Source of the DNA: Caldora sp965222765
GTDB taxonomy: Bacteria; Cyanobacteriota; Cyanobacteriia; Cyanobacteriales; Coleofasciculaceae
DNA: 64,000 nucleotides
Direction of reading: 5' to 3'
Assembly: GCA_965222765.1 (NCBI GenBank)
Contig: CBDCVG010000096.1
Coordinates: forward strand, 71,878-135,877
Position numbers and translations under genes: made by a program
Shown here: one piece after another, positions 43,641 through 53,500 of the stretch
How the letters are laid out: every line of letters starts with the position of its first letter
Position numbering within the stretch: the stretch's first letter is position 1
Notes under the pieces: model-generated
The model's database searches: none
Told to the model about the DNA's origin: nothing
What the model saw: only the letters and a program-made list of their open reading frames with translations

Positions 43641-44780
43641 ATGACAAATATTCAAATTCAGGCTGTAACGACCTCACAAGACAAGGAGATGTTTCTGGAT
43701 GTACCAAAACTGGTATATGCAGATGATCCTAACTGGGTATCCCCTTTACGTAGTGATATTGCCAAAAAGTTTGACTCTAGTAATCCCTTCTTTAACTATG
43801 GAAAAATGCAGCAGTTCATTGCTGTTAATCAAGGATTAAAAAAAACTCAGGCAATAGGGCGAATTGTTGCGGCAATTAATCAAAGATTGATTGAGCGGGA
43901 AGGAAAAAATATTGGTCTGTTTGGTTTTTTTGAATGCGTTCCAGATTTGGCGATCGCTCAATCTCTATTCAATGCCGCCTGCCAATGGCTGCAAGAGCAA
44001 GGCATGACTAGGGGGCGAGGACCAATTGACTTCTCAACCCATAACAATTGTTTCTTCTTAGTTGATGGCTTTGATTCACCACCGATGGTGATGATGCCTT
44101 ACAATCCTCCTTATTATCCAGAATTTATGGAGCAGGATGGTTGGGAAAAAGCGAAGGATGCTTATGCTTATGATTTCCCTGTAAATCAATCTTTAGCTGC
44201 TAAATTTGAGAAAGCTTATCGGATTGCCTGTAAATCTGGTATCACCTTCCGTCCCTTGAGGACTAAAGGGGAAGGATTTGAGCAAGATGTTAACAGTCTC
44301 TATAACTTGTTTAATCGTGCCTTTGCTGATAATTGGAGCTCTACACCACGTAGTCAGAAAGAATTTTTGGAGGAAGCTAAATCTTTACAAAGTTTAGTTG
44401 ATCCAGATGTTTTTCCTGTTGCAGAAGACAACGGCGAAATGGTGGGATTTTGGATGGGTTTACCAGACTACAACATCCCGTTGAAACACGTTAATGGTCA
44501 ACTCAACTGGTTGGGAATACTCAAATTTCTTTGGTATCGTCGTCAGATTAATCAAGGAAGGGTTATCGCTATGTGTTCTCTGCCAGAATATCGTAAAAAA
44601 ATGGTTCCTCTCGCTTTAATTTATTTGGGAATGCAAGGAGGAATGAAAAAGGGTAAACCTTATAAAAGAGCAGAATTATCTTGGGTTTTTGAAGATAATT
44701 TTCCCTCCCGCAAGCTAATTGAAGCAGCAGGGGGAAGGATTTATAAAACGTACCGAATTTATGAAAAATCTCTAACCTGA
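43641..44780 (+). CDS. GNAT-superfamily acyltransferase, bacterial ceramide synthase-like
   Basis: A 379-residue GNAT-fold protein. FRVVAA-type acetyl-CoA-loop sequence is seen as GRIVAAINQRL, followed by FGFFECVPDLAIAQSLF, GPIDFSTHNNCFFLVDGFDS, and MMPYNPPYYPEFMEQDGWEKAKD. A second GNAT-like half follows. This layout is shared with a family whose members include proteins near serine-palmitoyltransferase genes in other bacteria, and known bacterial ceramide synthases belong to the GNAT superfamily. Function here is therefore plausibly N-acylation of an amino-ketone base. That is inference; acyl donor and substrate are unknown. Confidence 0.72.
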   Translation: MTNIQIQAVTTSQDKEMFLDVPKLVYADDPNWVSPLRSDIAKKFDSSNPFFNYGKMQQFIAVNQGLKKTQAIGRIVAAINQRLIEREGKNIGLFGFFECVPDLAIAQSLFNAACQWLQEQGMTRGRGPIDFSTHNNCFFLVDGFDSPPMVMMPYNPPYYPEFMEQDGWEKAKDAYAYDFPVNQSLAAKFEKAYRIACKSGITFRPLRTKGEGFEQDVNSLYNLFNRAFADNWSSTPRSQKEFLEEAKSLQSLVDPDVFPVAEDNGEMVGFWMGLPDYNIPLKHVNGQLNWLGILKFLWYRRQINQGRVIAMCSLPEYRKKMVPLALIYLGMQGGMKKGKPYKRAELSWVFEDNFPSRKLIEAAGGRIYKTYRIYEKSLT

Positions 44781-44910
44781 AAATTGGGAATTGGAAACGA
44801 CTGATACTCCTCACCCTAGCTACATATGGATTATAGTTGACTTATTGATACTGTAGCTCAACCGGATTTGCTATCAAATATTGAAAAAATAGATGTGAGT
44901 GTGTCTAAAA

Positions 44911-45013
44911 TATAGCAGTCCTAAATAGGTTGTGGAAATTTTCCGAAACAAGATCCTTGTTATACCTGGATTTCAATCCACTAACTTGTTATATCCTATT
45001 TAGGGTTGCTATA
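44911..45013. mobile_element. MITE-like palindromic element (TATAGCAGTCCTAAATAGG)
   Basis: A ~103-bp element with inverted ends TATAGCAGTCCTAAATAGG (44911-44929) and CCTATTTAGGGTTGCTATA (44995-45013), which match except at two positions. No coding capacity. It lies 26 bases upstream of the FkbM gene. Confidence 0.55.
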
Positions 45014-45039
45014 GTTTAGAGCAAACATGAGTAGTACTA

Positions 45040-45867
45040 ATGATGATTAATTTTAAGCAGTTCATATTAGGAAGTCCGATCGGCAGAATGTTGATGTCAT
45101 TGCGCTCTTCCATAAATTTATTGCAAGTGGCTTACAGATCACCTGAAAAGCTAGGAATGGTTGCCAATGATGAACTGGCTACGGTGCTCGTAACTAAGAT
45201 ATGCCAACCTAACAAAATATTTATTGATGTTGGAGCACATATCGGATCAATTATCTCTTCTGTAGCATATAATGAACCATCAATAAACATAGTTGCAATT
45301 GAGGCAATACCAGAAAAAGCAGCCAAACTTCGGAAAAAGTTTCCATTTGTCGAAATTCATGCGTGCGCTGTCGGTGATCAAGAAGGTGAGATATCTTTTT
45401 TCATAAACACCAAGCAGTCAGGTTATAGTTCGCTTGTAAAGCCTACTGATTCGACTACTTCATCTATAAAACAAGTCCAGGTTCCGATAAAGAAACTAGA
45501 TGAATTAGTGGTACAAAATGACATTGATGTTATAAAAATTGATGTTGAAGGAGCGGAACTTGGAGTGCTTCTTGGTAGCAAGAACATCATTAGAGCAAAC
45601 CATCCAATAATCATGTTTGAAAGTGGTCCTGGAAATATAAATGATTTAGGGTTTACAAAAGAAGCACTTTGGCAGTTTTTTACTGAACTAAACTATGGAG
45701 TGCATATCCCTAACCGTGTTGCACATAATGATAGCGGTCTTAGTCAAGAAGGATTTGTAGAGAGTCACATGTATCCAAGGCGAACAACAAATTACTTCGC
45801 AATACCAAGGGAACGACGTGTGGAAGTCCGAGACCGAGCCCGCAAAGTACTCGAAATAGCAGGGTGA
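45040..45867 (+). CDS. FkbM-family methyltransferase
   Basis: A 275-residue SAM-dependent methyltransferase of the FkbM family, which O-methylates sugars or other small substrates. IFIDVGAHIGSII is SAM motif I, IVAIEAIPEKAAKL is motif II, and VIKIDVEGAELGVLLG is the FkbM hallmark. Residues ~240-275 are a basic C-terminus. The first two codons are both ATG. It is transcribed alone and the target is not predictable. Confidence 0.85.
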   Translation: MMINFKQFILGSPIGRMLMSLRSSINLLQVAYRSPEKLGMVANDELATVLVTKICQPNKIFIDVGAHIGSIISSVAYNEPSINIVAIEAIPEKAAKLRKKFPFVEIHACAVGDQEGEISFFINTKQSGYSSLVKPTDSTTSSIKQVQVPIKKLDELVVQNDIDVIKIDVEGAELGVLLGSKNIIRANHPIIMFESGPGNINDLGFTKEALWQFFTELNYGVHIPNRVAHNDSGLSQEGFVESHMYPRRTTNYFAIPRERRVEVRDRARKVLEIAG

Positions 45868-45924
45868 TGTTGAGCTAGGGATTTTGGCTGGGTAAGCTTC
45901 TTGCCTTGCCCAAGGGGATTTTTC

Positions 45925-46014
45925 ATGCAGACACCTATTAACGACTGTTTGAGAGCATTGAGCCAAAAAGACATCTCCGAACAAGAATCTGAAGCCCTTA
46001 TCCTGTCTAGATGA
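45925..46014 (+). CDS. Possible 29-residue small protein
   Basis: A short frame (MQTPINDCLRALSQKDISEQ, then ESEALILSR) begins at ATG 45925 with AAGGGG seven bases upstream. The amphipathic pattern is plausible but the frame is too short to be secure, and no relatives can be judged by eye. Confidence 0.3.
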   Translation: MQTPINDCLRALSQKDISEQESEALILSR

Positions 46015-46096
46015 AAACTTCATTTCCGGAGAGGTCTAAAGCAAAGGAATTACCGAATAGCTGTTACTAGAGTTTATCTCAGACAAACGGATTATT

Positions 46097-46522
46097 TCAC
46101 TTGAGCTTCACTACCAACACAGAGCAGGGAGCATCGGTAACTACTTGGCTACTAACAGACCCTTGCAAAATGCGATTGAGACCAGTAAGACCACGAGTGC
46201 CAATCACAATTAAGTCAGCTTTGTAGATATGAGCTAGGCGAACAATTTCAACTGCTGCCTCACCACTAACAATTTCTAATTCTGAGTCGCAGGGAAGTTC
46301 TGTCTGATAGGATTGTAGCTGCTTTTCAATGTTGCGATAAAGTAGCTCATCGGAAATATGCGGTCGGTCAACTACCATTTCCGTGTCAGGTTCCGCATCA
46401 GGAATGACATGAGAAAGGATAATTTTAGTGGATGGTTCTATTTGAAGTTCGTCTAGGCTCTGAATCACACGGTGGGACAGTTCAGAACTGTCGAGGGCGA
46501 CAATAATCGTTTTTAGCACCAA
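46097..46522 (-). CDS. Universal stress protein (UspA family)
   Basis: A 141-residue single-domain Usp protein, probably ATP-binding. KTIIVALDSSELSHRV gives the N-terminal strand and Asp of the nucleotide site. IVIGTRGLTGLNRILQGSVS carries the G-x2-G-x9-G(S/T) ATP-binding signature, and SQVVTDAPCSVLVVK is the typical end. It acts in the cytoplasm in stress responses. It is a solitary gene preceded by a heptamer repeat. Confidence 0.9.
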   Translation of the reverse strand: MVLKTIIVALDSSELSHRVIQSLDELQIEPSTKIILSHVIPDAEPDTEMVVDRPHISDELLYRNIEKQLQSYQTELPCDSELEIVSGEAAVEIVRLAHIYKADLIVIGTRGLTGLNRILQGSVSSQVVTDAPCSVLVVKLK

Positions 46523-46530
46523 AATCGTTA

Positions 46531-46572
46531 AAAGGTATTAGGTATTAGGTATTAGGTATTAGGTGTTAGGTT
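46531..46572. repeat. Heptamer tandem repeat (GGTATTA)
   Basis: Four GGTATTA units plus a GGTGTTA variant, directly upstream of the usp gene. STRR type. Confidence 0.85.
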
Positions 46573-46728
46573 ACCACTAGAAGGAGTAAAGTCGGATGAC
46601 TCTACCCTATAGATAGGAAGAATGCAAGAACAGTATAATCAAAACAAAAGCTTTGAGAAGAAGAAAAACTATTAACTATTAACCTCATCTCAACTAGCAT
46701 GTCCCGCTTCAAGTTGAGAGCCAAGTCC

Positions 46729-48036
46729 CTAATCATTAAGATTTCCTTGGGTTCTTAAGCGTACAGAGTCAGCGTGAGAAGGTAAGCCTTCTGCTTGTGC
46801 TAGTATCTGAATCGCACCACCAACTTTATGGAGGGCACTGGAAGAATATTGAATTAGACTAGAGTGCTTCATAAAGGTCTCGACCCCCAAGGCAGATGCA
46901 TAGCGAGCAGCACCTGAAGTGGGCAGAGTGTGATTTGGACCTGCTAGATAATCTCCTACTGCTTCTGGGGTTGAGCTACCCAGAAAAATTGCACCAGCGT
47001 GGCGAATTTTTTCTAAGAAATCCCAAGGCTGAGCAACTTCTAATTCTAAGTGTTCGGGGGCAAACTCATTAGAAAGTTCTGCTGCTGTCTCAAGGGAATC
47101 AACAACAACAATGAGACCATAATGAGCGATCGCTTTTTCTGTAAGTAGTCGTCGGGGATGGTTCACAAGTTGTTGCTCTACTTGAGTCTGTACTTGTTGT
47201 GCCAGTTGGTAATCGGTAGTCAGGAGAATTGCTGCTGCCATCGGGTCATGTTCTGCCTGAGCTAAAAGATCAGCGGCAACGTATACTGGGTTAGCAGCTG
47301 GATCAGCAATTACCAGAACTTCAGATGGTCCGGCAAGAGAGTCAATTCCCACTATTCCGTAGACTAATTTCTTCGCTAGGGTAACGTAAATGTTGCCTGG
47401 ACCAGTAATCACGTCCACTTTAGGAATAGTTTGAGTGCCGTAAGCCAAAGCCGCGATCGCTTGAGCACCACCTACTCGGTATATTTCCTGAACACCAGCT
47501 TCCTGGGCTGCTACAAGGACAGCAGGATTAATCTTTTGCTCCCAACCAGGTGGAGTCACCATAACAATCCTAGGAACCTTAGCCACTTTGGCTGGAATAG
47601 CATTCATTAAAACCGTACTAGGATAGGAAGCCCTGCCACCGGGAACGTAAATTCCTGCTCGGTCTACTGGAGTGTAGCGCTTGCCTAAAACAACATCATC
47701 ATCGCCAAATTGCACCCAGGATTTGGGTAAGCGCTGTCGATGAAATGCCTCAATTTGTTTACTAGCTAATTGAATGGCATCAACTAACTCCTTAGACACC
47801 TGTTGGTAGGCAGCATCCAGTTCTGATGTACTAACCGGTAGTTGTTCAGGACTAAGAGAAAGTTGATCAAATTCTTCTGTGTAGTGCAGGAGAGCTTTAT
47901 CTCCTTGGCGCTTAACGGCCTGCAAGACTTCCCTGACCGTCCCTTCCTTGTGAACAATTTGGTCTTGGGAGGTACGTTCGCAGATACGTCGCAGTTCTGT
48001 TTGTGCCTCAGCCTGCTGAGTAATGATTCGCAGCAT
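46729..48036 (-). CDS. hisD: Histidinol dehydrogenase
   Basis: Catalyses the last two oxidations of histidine biosynthesis (histidinol to histidine) with NAD and zinc. Family boxes are clear: YVPGGRASYPSTVLM, RVGGAQAIAALAYGT, TGPGNIYVTLAK, IDSLAGPSEVLVIAD, EHDPMAAAILLTTD, and FAPEHLELEV with AGAIFLGS near the C-terminus. These contain the zinc and catalytic His-Glu residues. Length 435 is normal. It is divergent from rpsT. Confidence 0.97.
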   Translation of the reverse strand: MLRIITQQAEAQTELRRICERTSQDQIVHKEGTVREVLQAVKRQGDKALLHYTEEFDQLSLSPEQLPVSTSELDAAYQQVSKELVDAIQLASKQIEAFHRQRLPKSWVQFGDDDVVLGKRYTPVDRAGIYVPGGRASYPSTVLMNAIPAKVAKVPRIVMVTPPGWEQKINPAVLVAAQEAGVQEIYRVGGAQAIAALAYGTQTIPKVDVITGPGNIYVTLAKKLVYGIVGIDSLAGPSEVLVIADPAANPVYVAADLLAQAEHDPMAAAILLTTDYQLAQQVQTQVEQQLVNHPRRLLTEKAIAHYGLIVVVDSLETAAELSNEFAPEHLELEVAQPWDFLEKIRHAGAIFLGSSTPEAVGDYLAGPNHTLPTSGAARYASALGVETFMKHSSLIQYSSSALHKVGGAIQILAQAEGLPSHADSVRLRTQGNLND

Positions 48037-48246
48037 GGAGTACGGAGTGCCTAAATGCGATATTATCTTTAATGTGAGACCAGCTAAACTAACCCCTTTT
48101 GGTTAGAGGAGCCTCTGTTAATCTGGACTCTCTCCTCTAGCTTAACGTGGATTTTTATGGGGTTGTGATTCTTTTGGGAATAAAAATATGTTATATTGGT
48201 CATTCTGCTATTTTGTTATTGAGAGCCAATCCCTCTAAAAATTGCT

Positions 48247-48570
48247 ATGGCTAACAGCAAGTCAGCGCTCAAGCGTGTACAAATTAACGAGCGCAATCGA
48301 GTCCATAATCAGAGCTATAAGTCAGCAGTAAGGACGTTAATGAAAAAATACTTCGCTGCTGTAGAAGATTATTCTCAAAAACCGAGCAAAGAATCATTAG
48401 AAGAAGCCCAAAGCCGAATGTCGGCAGCTTACAGCAAAATTGACAAGGCTGTAAAGCGTGGCGTACTCCATGCTAACAATGGTGCTCGTAAAAAATCTCG
48501 TCTAGCTAAAGCCTTAAAACGTGTGAGTGCCCAACTCACTCCTCCCTCAGAGGAAGTCACTGCCTCTTAA
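48247..48570 (+). CDS. rpsT: 30S ribosomal protein S20
   Basis: A primary 16S-rRNA-binding protein of the small subunit. It starts MANSKSALKRVQINERNR (family N-terminus), followed by Lys/Arg-rich helices with GVLHANNGARKKSRLAKAL. At 107 residues it is slightly longer than E. coli S20, as usual in cyanobacteria, with an acidic C-terminal tail. Gene order rpsT-tatD-(gap)-rpoB is common in cyanobacteria. Confidence 0.97.
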   Translation: MANSKSALKRVQINERNRVHNQSYKSAVRTLMKKYFAAVEDYSQKPSKESLEEAQSRMSAAYSKIDKAVKRGVLHANNGARKKSRLAKALKRVSAQLTPPSEEVTAS

Positions 48571-48735
48571 TACAAGAACACTTTAAGCCTAGTAGGTAAG
48601 TTTGCCCTTTAAATTTACTTTAGTAGATGATTGAGGCTGATACTTGGATATCAGAATGAGGGAAGAGGGAATGGTATTCGCAAATAGGCAGGCTTACCAG
48701 ATTAGCCTGAACAAATCATTAAAGCTCAATAATAG

Positions 48736-49557
48736 ATGCTGATCATGCAGTTGATTGACACTCATGTCCATATCAACTTTGATGCCTTCCAGTCAGATCG
48801 TGAAGCATTGTGCAATCGCTGGCGTGAAGTAGGTGTTGTAAAACTAGTACATTCCTGTGTCGAGCCTTCTGAATATGCTGGGATCAAAGCCCTAGCTGAC
48901 CAGTTTCCTGAACTATCATTTGCAGTAGGCTTGCATCCCCTAGATGCCAACAAATGGACTAAGGAGATGTCAAGCCAGATTGCATTGTTAGCTTTTTCTG
49001 ACGCAAGGGTAGTAGCAATTGGGGAAACGGGGTTGGATTTCTTCAAGGCAGAAAACCAACAGCTACAAAAAACAGTGTTTGCAGCTCAATTAGCGATCGC
49101 TCAGCAATTAGACTTGCCAGTGATTATTCACTGTCGTGATGCTGCTGCTACGATGCGAGAACTGTTGCAGGAGTTTTGGGAAAATAATGGCTGGTTAAGA
49201 GGAGTAATGCATTGTTGGGGAGGTACGCCAGAGGAAACACAGTGGTTTTTGGATTTAGGCTTCTACATTAGTTTTAGTGGCATTGTAACCTTCAAAAACG
49301 CTAAGCAGGTACAAGCTTCTGCTGTTATGGTACCAAGCGATCGCCTCCTGATTGAAACTGATTGTCCTTTCTTAGCACCAGTGCCTAAGCGAGGCAAACG
49401 GAATGAACCAGCCTATGTCCGCTATGTAGCAGAGCACATTGCTGATCTCAGAGATGTTTCCCTTGAAACCATTGCAGTTCAAACAACACAAAATGCTTGT
49501 AAACTCTTTGGTCTTGCTCTACCAAATGATCACAAACGGGTAGCTATAGCGCAGTAA
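48736..49557 (+). CDS. tatD: TatD-family DNase
   Basis: A metal-dependent hydrolase (TIM barrel) with 3'-5' exonuclease activity on DNA in characterised members. DTHVHINFDAF has the N-terminal HxH metal motif, IGETGLDFF the Glu, PVIIHCRDA a His, VMHCWGG another His, and LIETDCPFLAP the Asp; these form the binuclear metal site. Two ATG codons (48736 and 48745) are possible; either gives ~270 residues. It lies between rpsT and rpoB. Confidence 0.92.
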   Translation: MLIMQLIDTHVHINFDAFQSDREALCNRWREVGVVKLVHSCVEPSEYAGIKALADQFPELSFAVGLHPLDANKWTKEMSSQIALLAFSDARVVAIGETGLDFFKAENQQLQKTVFAAQLAIAQQLDLPVIIHCRDAAATMRELLQEFWENNGWLRGVMHCWGGTPEETQWFLDLGFYISFSGIVTFKNAKQVQASAVMVPSDRLLIETDCPFLAPVPKRGKRNEPAYVRYVAEHIADLRDVSLETIAVQTTQNACKLFGLALPNDHKRVAIAQ

Positions 49558-50571
49558 CAGCAGGGAACAAGCATGTCTAAGAGGTCAAAAACAGTCGAAA
49601 AGTCTCTGTTTGGCAAATATAGCTAAGAGGAACTAGAAGTACTCTTGTGCATCACCTGCGAAGCTACCGGTGATTTACAACCCAATATATCCTTAGGAGC
49701 TTGGGCACAGGTGAGCGAAAAAAGATGTAGGGAGTATGGGAGGTGTGGGGAGATAGACAGACAAGGGAGAACGTGCTCTCTTTAATCAAGTTTCTATTGC
49801 GTCATAATAGTCCTAAGAAGAGTTATTATGGATAAGATTTACCCTGGATCTACCCAATTGCTAGCAATATATCCTCTTAATAAACTACCGAAGCTCACTA
49901 GTCACTTTCATAGAGGCTTACCGAGTTTTAACCTTCTATCGACAAAAAAAGCTTTTTCTGCTACCAGAAAAGCCTTAAACCTTGCAGTTGCAACCCTTAG
50001 ATTTTGAGGTAGTAGTCATTGCCCCAAACTATCCTGGTGCTGAGATAAGTAAAAAAACTGTATTTTTCCCTTGCTAGAAAGTAATTAGTTTTGATAGCTA
50101 ACTATCTAGTGATAACTTCTTTATTTTCACACAATCAAATCTTCCAAGGATTCTAATCCAGTATTTTGAGCAGGGCGACACCAATGAAACTGTGCAGTAA
50201 CCTAAAGAAGTATGAAGTAAATCTCAGAGCTTTAACTCATAGACTTTCCTTCATCATAGCCTACCTACAACAATCCCTACATTGGGAGACTAATCCCTAT
50301 TAAGCGTTTGCTTTATTTAGGGGAGTAAAAATCCTAGAGCATAGATCCTTCTAGAGAATCTTGGGACATGTGGGAAGAGAAGGTAAGTTTTTGAGCAGAG
50401 TTTGGCAACTCAATCCGAAGTGTTGAGAGTTTGACGCCGACAGAGAAATCAAACTACGGCTCCAGGCTTAGGTAAGGTTAACCCTTAACAAGAAAACGAC
50501 CCAAAGCTTCTAGGTCCTCTACATTCTAAACTTCTTCTTCCAACGCTGACTTAACCTTTAAGAAAAGAGCC
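49558..50571. other. ~1 kb spacer upstream of rpoB
   Basis: No intact gene. A 30-codon open piece (49988-50077) reads FEVVVIAPNYPGAE, which resembles the start of a group 1 glycosyltransferase, probably a remnant. The rest presumably holds the rpoB leader and promoter; I could not identify promoter boxes, an attenuator or a structured RNA with confidence. Confidence 0.4.
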
Positions 50572-53500
50572 ATGACAAATCCAACCTACACTGTCCCCAC
50601 TCCAAGTGATACAGTCCCCACTTATCTGCTACCAGATTTAGTAGAAATTCAGCGTTCCAGCTTCCGTTGGTTTTTGGAAGCAGGACTAATCGAAGAACTT
50701 AACAGCTTTTCTCCTATTACTGACTACACTGGTAAACTGGAATTGCACTTTTTGGGGAAGGACTACAAACTCAAGCGACCTAAATATGAGGTTGATGAAG
50801 CCAAACGGCGAGATAGTACTTACGCCGTTCAAATGTACGTTCCCACCCGCCTAATTAACAAAGAAACAGGCGAAATTAAGGAACAAGAAGTGTTTATTGG
50901 CGATCTCCCTCTGATGACCGACCGAGGTACTTTTATTATCAACGGGGCAGAGCGCGTAATTGTCAACCAAATTGTTCGCTCTCCCGGTGTCTACTACAAG
51001 TCGGAAACGGATAAGAACGGACGTCGCACTTACTCTGCTTCCTTAATTCCCAACCGGGGAGCTTGGTTAAAGTTTGAAACAGATAAAAATGATCTAGTTT
51101 GGGTGCGGATTGATAAAACTCGCAAGCTCTCAGCCCAGGTATTACTGAAAGCTCTGGGACTAGGGGATAATGAAATTATAGATGCTCTGCGACACCCAGA
51201 CTATTATCAAAAGACTCTAGAAAAGGAGGGTAATCCTTCGGAAGAAGAAGCCCTGATGGAGCTGTATCGCAAGTTACGCCCAGGAGAACCCCCCACCGTG
51301 AGCGGCGGTCAGCAATTGCTCGACTCCCGCTTCTTTGACCCCAAACGCTACGACTTGGGACGGGTAGGTCGCCATAAAATTAATAAAAAGCTGCGGTTGA
51401 ATGTGCCGGATACCATCCGAGTATTAACTCCCCAGGACATTCTGGCAGCGATTGACTATCTGATCAATCTAGAATTTGATGTGGGTAACAGTGATGATAT
51501 TGACCATTTGGGCAATCGCCGAGTGCGTTCAGTGGGAGAATTGCTACAAAATCAAGTAAGGGTGGGACTCAACCGCTTGGAAAGGATTATTCGGGAGCGG
51601 ATGACAGTTTCAGACTCTGAGACCCTAACGCCAGCTTCTCTGGTGAACCCAAAACCTTTGGTAGCAGCCATTAAAGAGTTCTTTGGTTCCTCCCAACTCT
51701 CTCAGTTTATGGATCAGACAAATCCTTTGGCAGAGTTGACCCATAAACGACGACTTTCTGCTCTAGGACCAGGGGGGCTGACGAGAGAAAGAGCTGGGTT
51801 TGCAGTACGAGACATTCACCCCTCTCACCATGGTCGGATTTGCCCAATTGAAACTCCCGAAGGTCCTAACGCAGGACTGATAGGCTCTTTGGCAACTCAC
51901 GCCCGCGTCAACTCCTTCGGCTTCATTGAAACACCTTTCTATCCAGTGGAAAATGGGCGGGTTATCAAAGACAGTCCCCCAGTATACATGACTGCTGATG
52001 AAGAGGACGACCTGCGGGTAGCACCAGGAGATGTGCCAGTGGATGAAAATGGTTACATCCAAGGAGAAAATGTGGCAGTGCGCTATCGCCAAGAATTCAC
52101 AACCACAACTCCGGATCAAGTAGACTTTTTATCTGTCTCCCCAGTGCAGATTATTTCGGTTGCTACTTCCTTGATTCCTTTCCTAGAACACGATGATGCT
52201 AACCGAGCGTTGATGGGTTCCAACATGCAGCGGCAGGCAGTACCTCTGTTACGCCCTGAGCGACCTTTGGTTGGAACTGGTTTGGAAGCTCAGGCTGCCA
52301 GGGACTCAGGTATGGTGATTGTATCCCGCATTGATGGGGAAATAAGCTATGTGGATGCCCAAGGGATTCGGGTAAAAGATGCTGAAGGAAAGGAATATGA
52401 ATACGAGTTGCAGAAGTATCAGCGTTCTAACCAAGACACCTGCTTAAATCAGCGTCCCTTAGTCTATGAAGGCGATGATGTACAAGCTGGTCAAGTAATT
52501 GCAGATGGTTCAGCAACAGAAGGGGGTGAACTGGCACTAGGGCAAAATATTCTAGTGGCTTATATGCCCTGGGAGGGCTATAACTACGAGGATGCGATCC
52601 TGATTAGTGAACGGCTAGTGTTTGATGATGTCTACACCAGCATTCACATTGAGAAGTATGAGATTGAGGCACGGCAAACCAAACTAGGTCCAGAGGAAAT
52701 TACCCGTGAAATTCCCAATGTTGGGGAAGATGCCCTACGGCAGTTAGATGAAACGGGGATTATCCGGATTGGAGCCTGGGTCGAGGCTGGTGACATTCTA
52801 GTAGGGAAAGTGACCCCAAAAGGTGAATCTGACCAACCCCCAGAGGAGAAGCTGCTGCGGGCTATCTTTGGTGAAAAAGCAAGGGATGTACGAGACAATT
52901 CCCTGCGGGTACCCAACGGAGAAAAAGGTCGTGTTGTCGATGTGCGGCTGTTTACCAGGGAACAAGGGGATGAACTACCACCCGGAGCTAATATGGTAGT
53001 GAGGGTATATGTAGCCCAGAAGCGGAAAATCCAAGTGGGAGACAAAATGGCAGGCCGTCACGGCAACAAGGGAATTATTTCCCGAATTTTGCCCATAGAA
53101 GATATGCCCTACCTACCGGATGGGACACCCTTGGATATTATCCTCAATCCGCTGGGAGTTCCAAGTCGGATGAACGTAGGGCAAGTGTTCGAGTGCCTCT
53201 TGGGTTGGGCTGGTCAATGTCTAGATGTGCGGTTTAAGCTAACTCCTTTTGATGAAATGTATGGGCAAGAAGCTTCCCGGACGACGGTGCATGGCAAGCT
53301 GGAACAGGCAAAACAGACCAAAGGACAGGAATGGGTGTTTAACCCAGATGAGCCAGGAAAAATTACGGTGTTTGACGGTCGCACTGGTGAGCCGTTTGAC
53401 CGACCAGTAACAGTGGGCAAAGCTTACATGCTTAAGCTGGTGCACCTAGTGGATGATAAGATTCACGCTCGCTCTACTGGTCCTTACTCGTTAGTCACGC

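Noticed and set aside
40957..44780. Saxitoxin-like cluster because of Rieske plus AOS plus GNAT
   Set aside because: The saxitoxin enzymes are fused or accompanied by many dedicated genes (amidinotransferase, carbamoyltransferase) that are absent here.
44569..44814. Minus-strand frame opposite the GNAT gene end
   Set aside because: Antisense shadow with no domain or ribosome-binding site.
52644..53045. Minus-strand frame of 133 codons in rpoB
   Set aside because: Antisense shadow of the conserved rpoB sequence.
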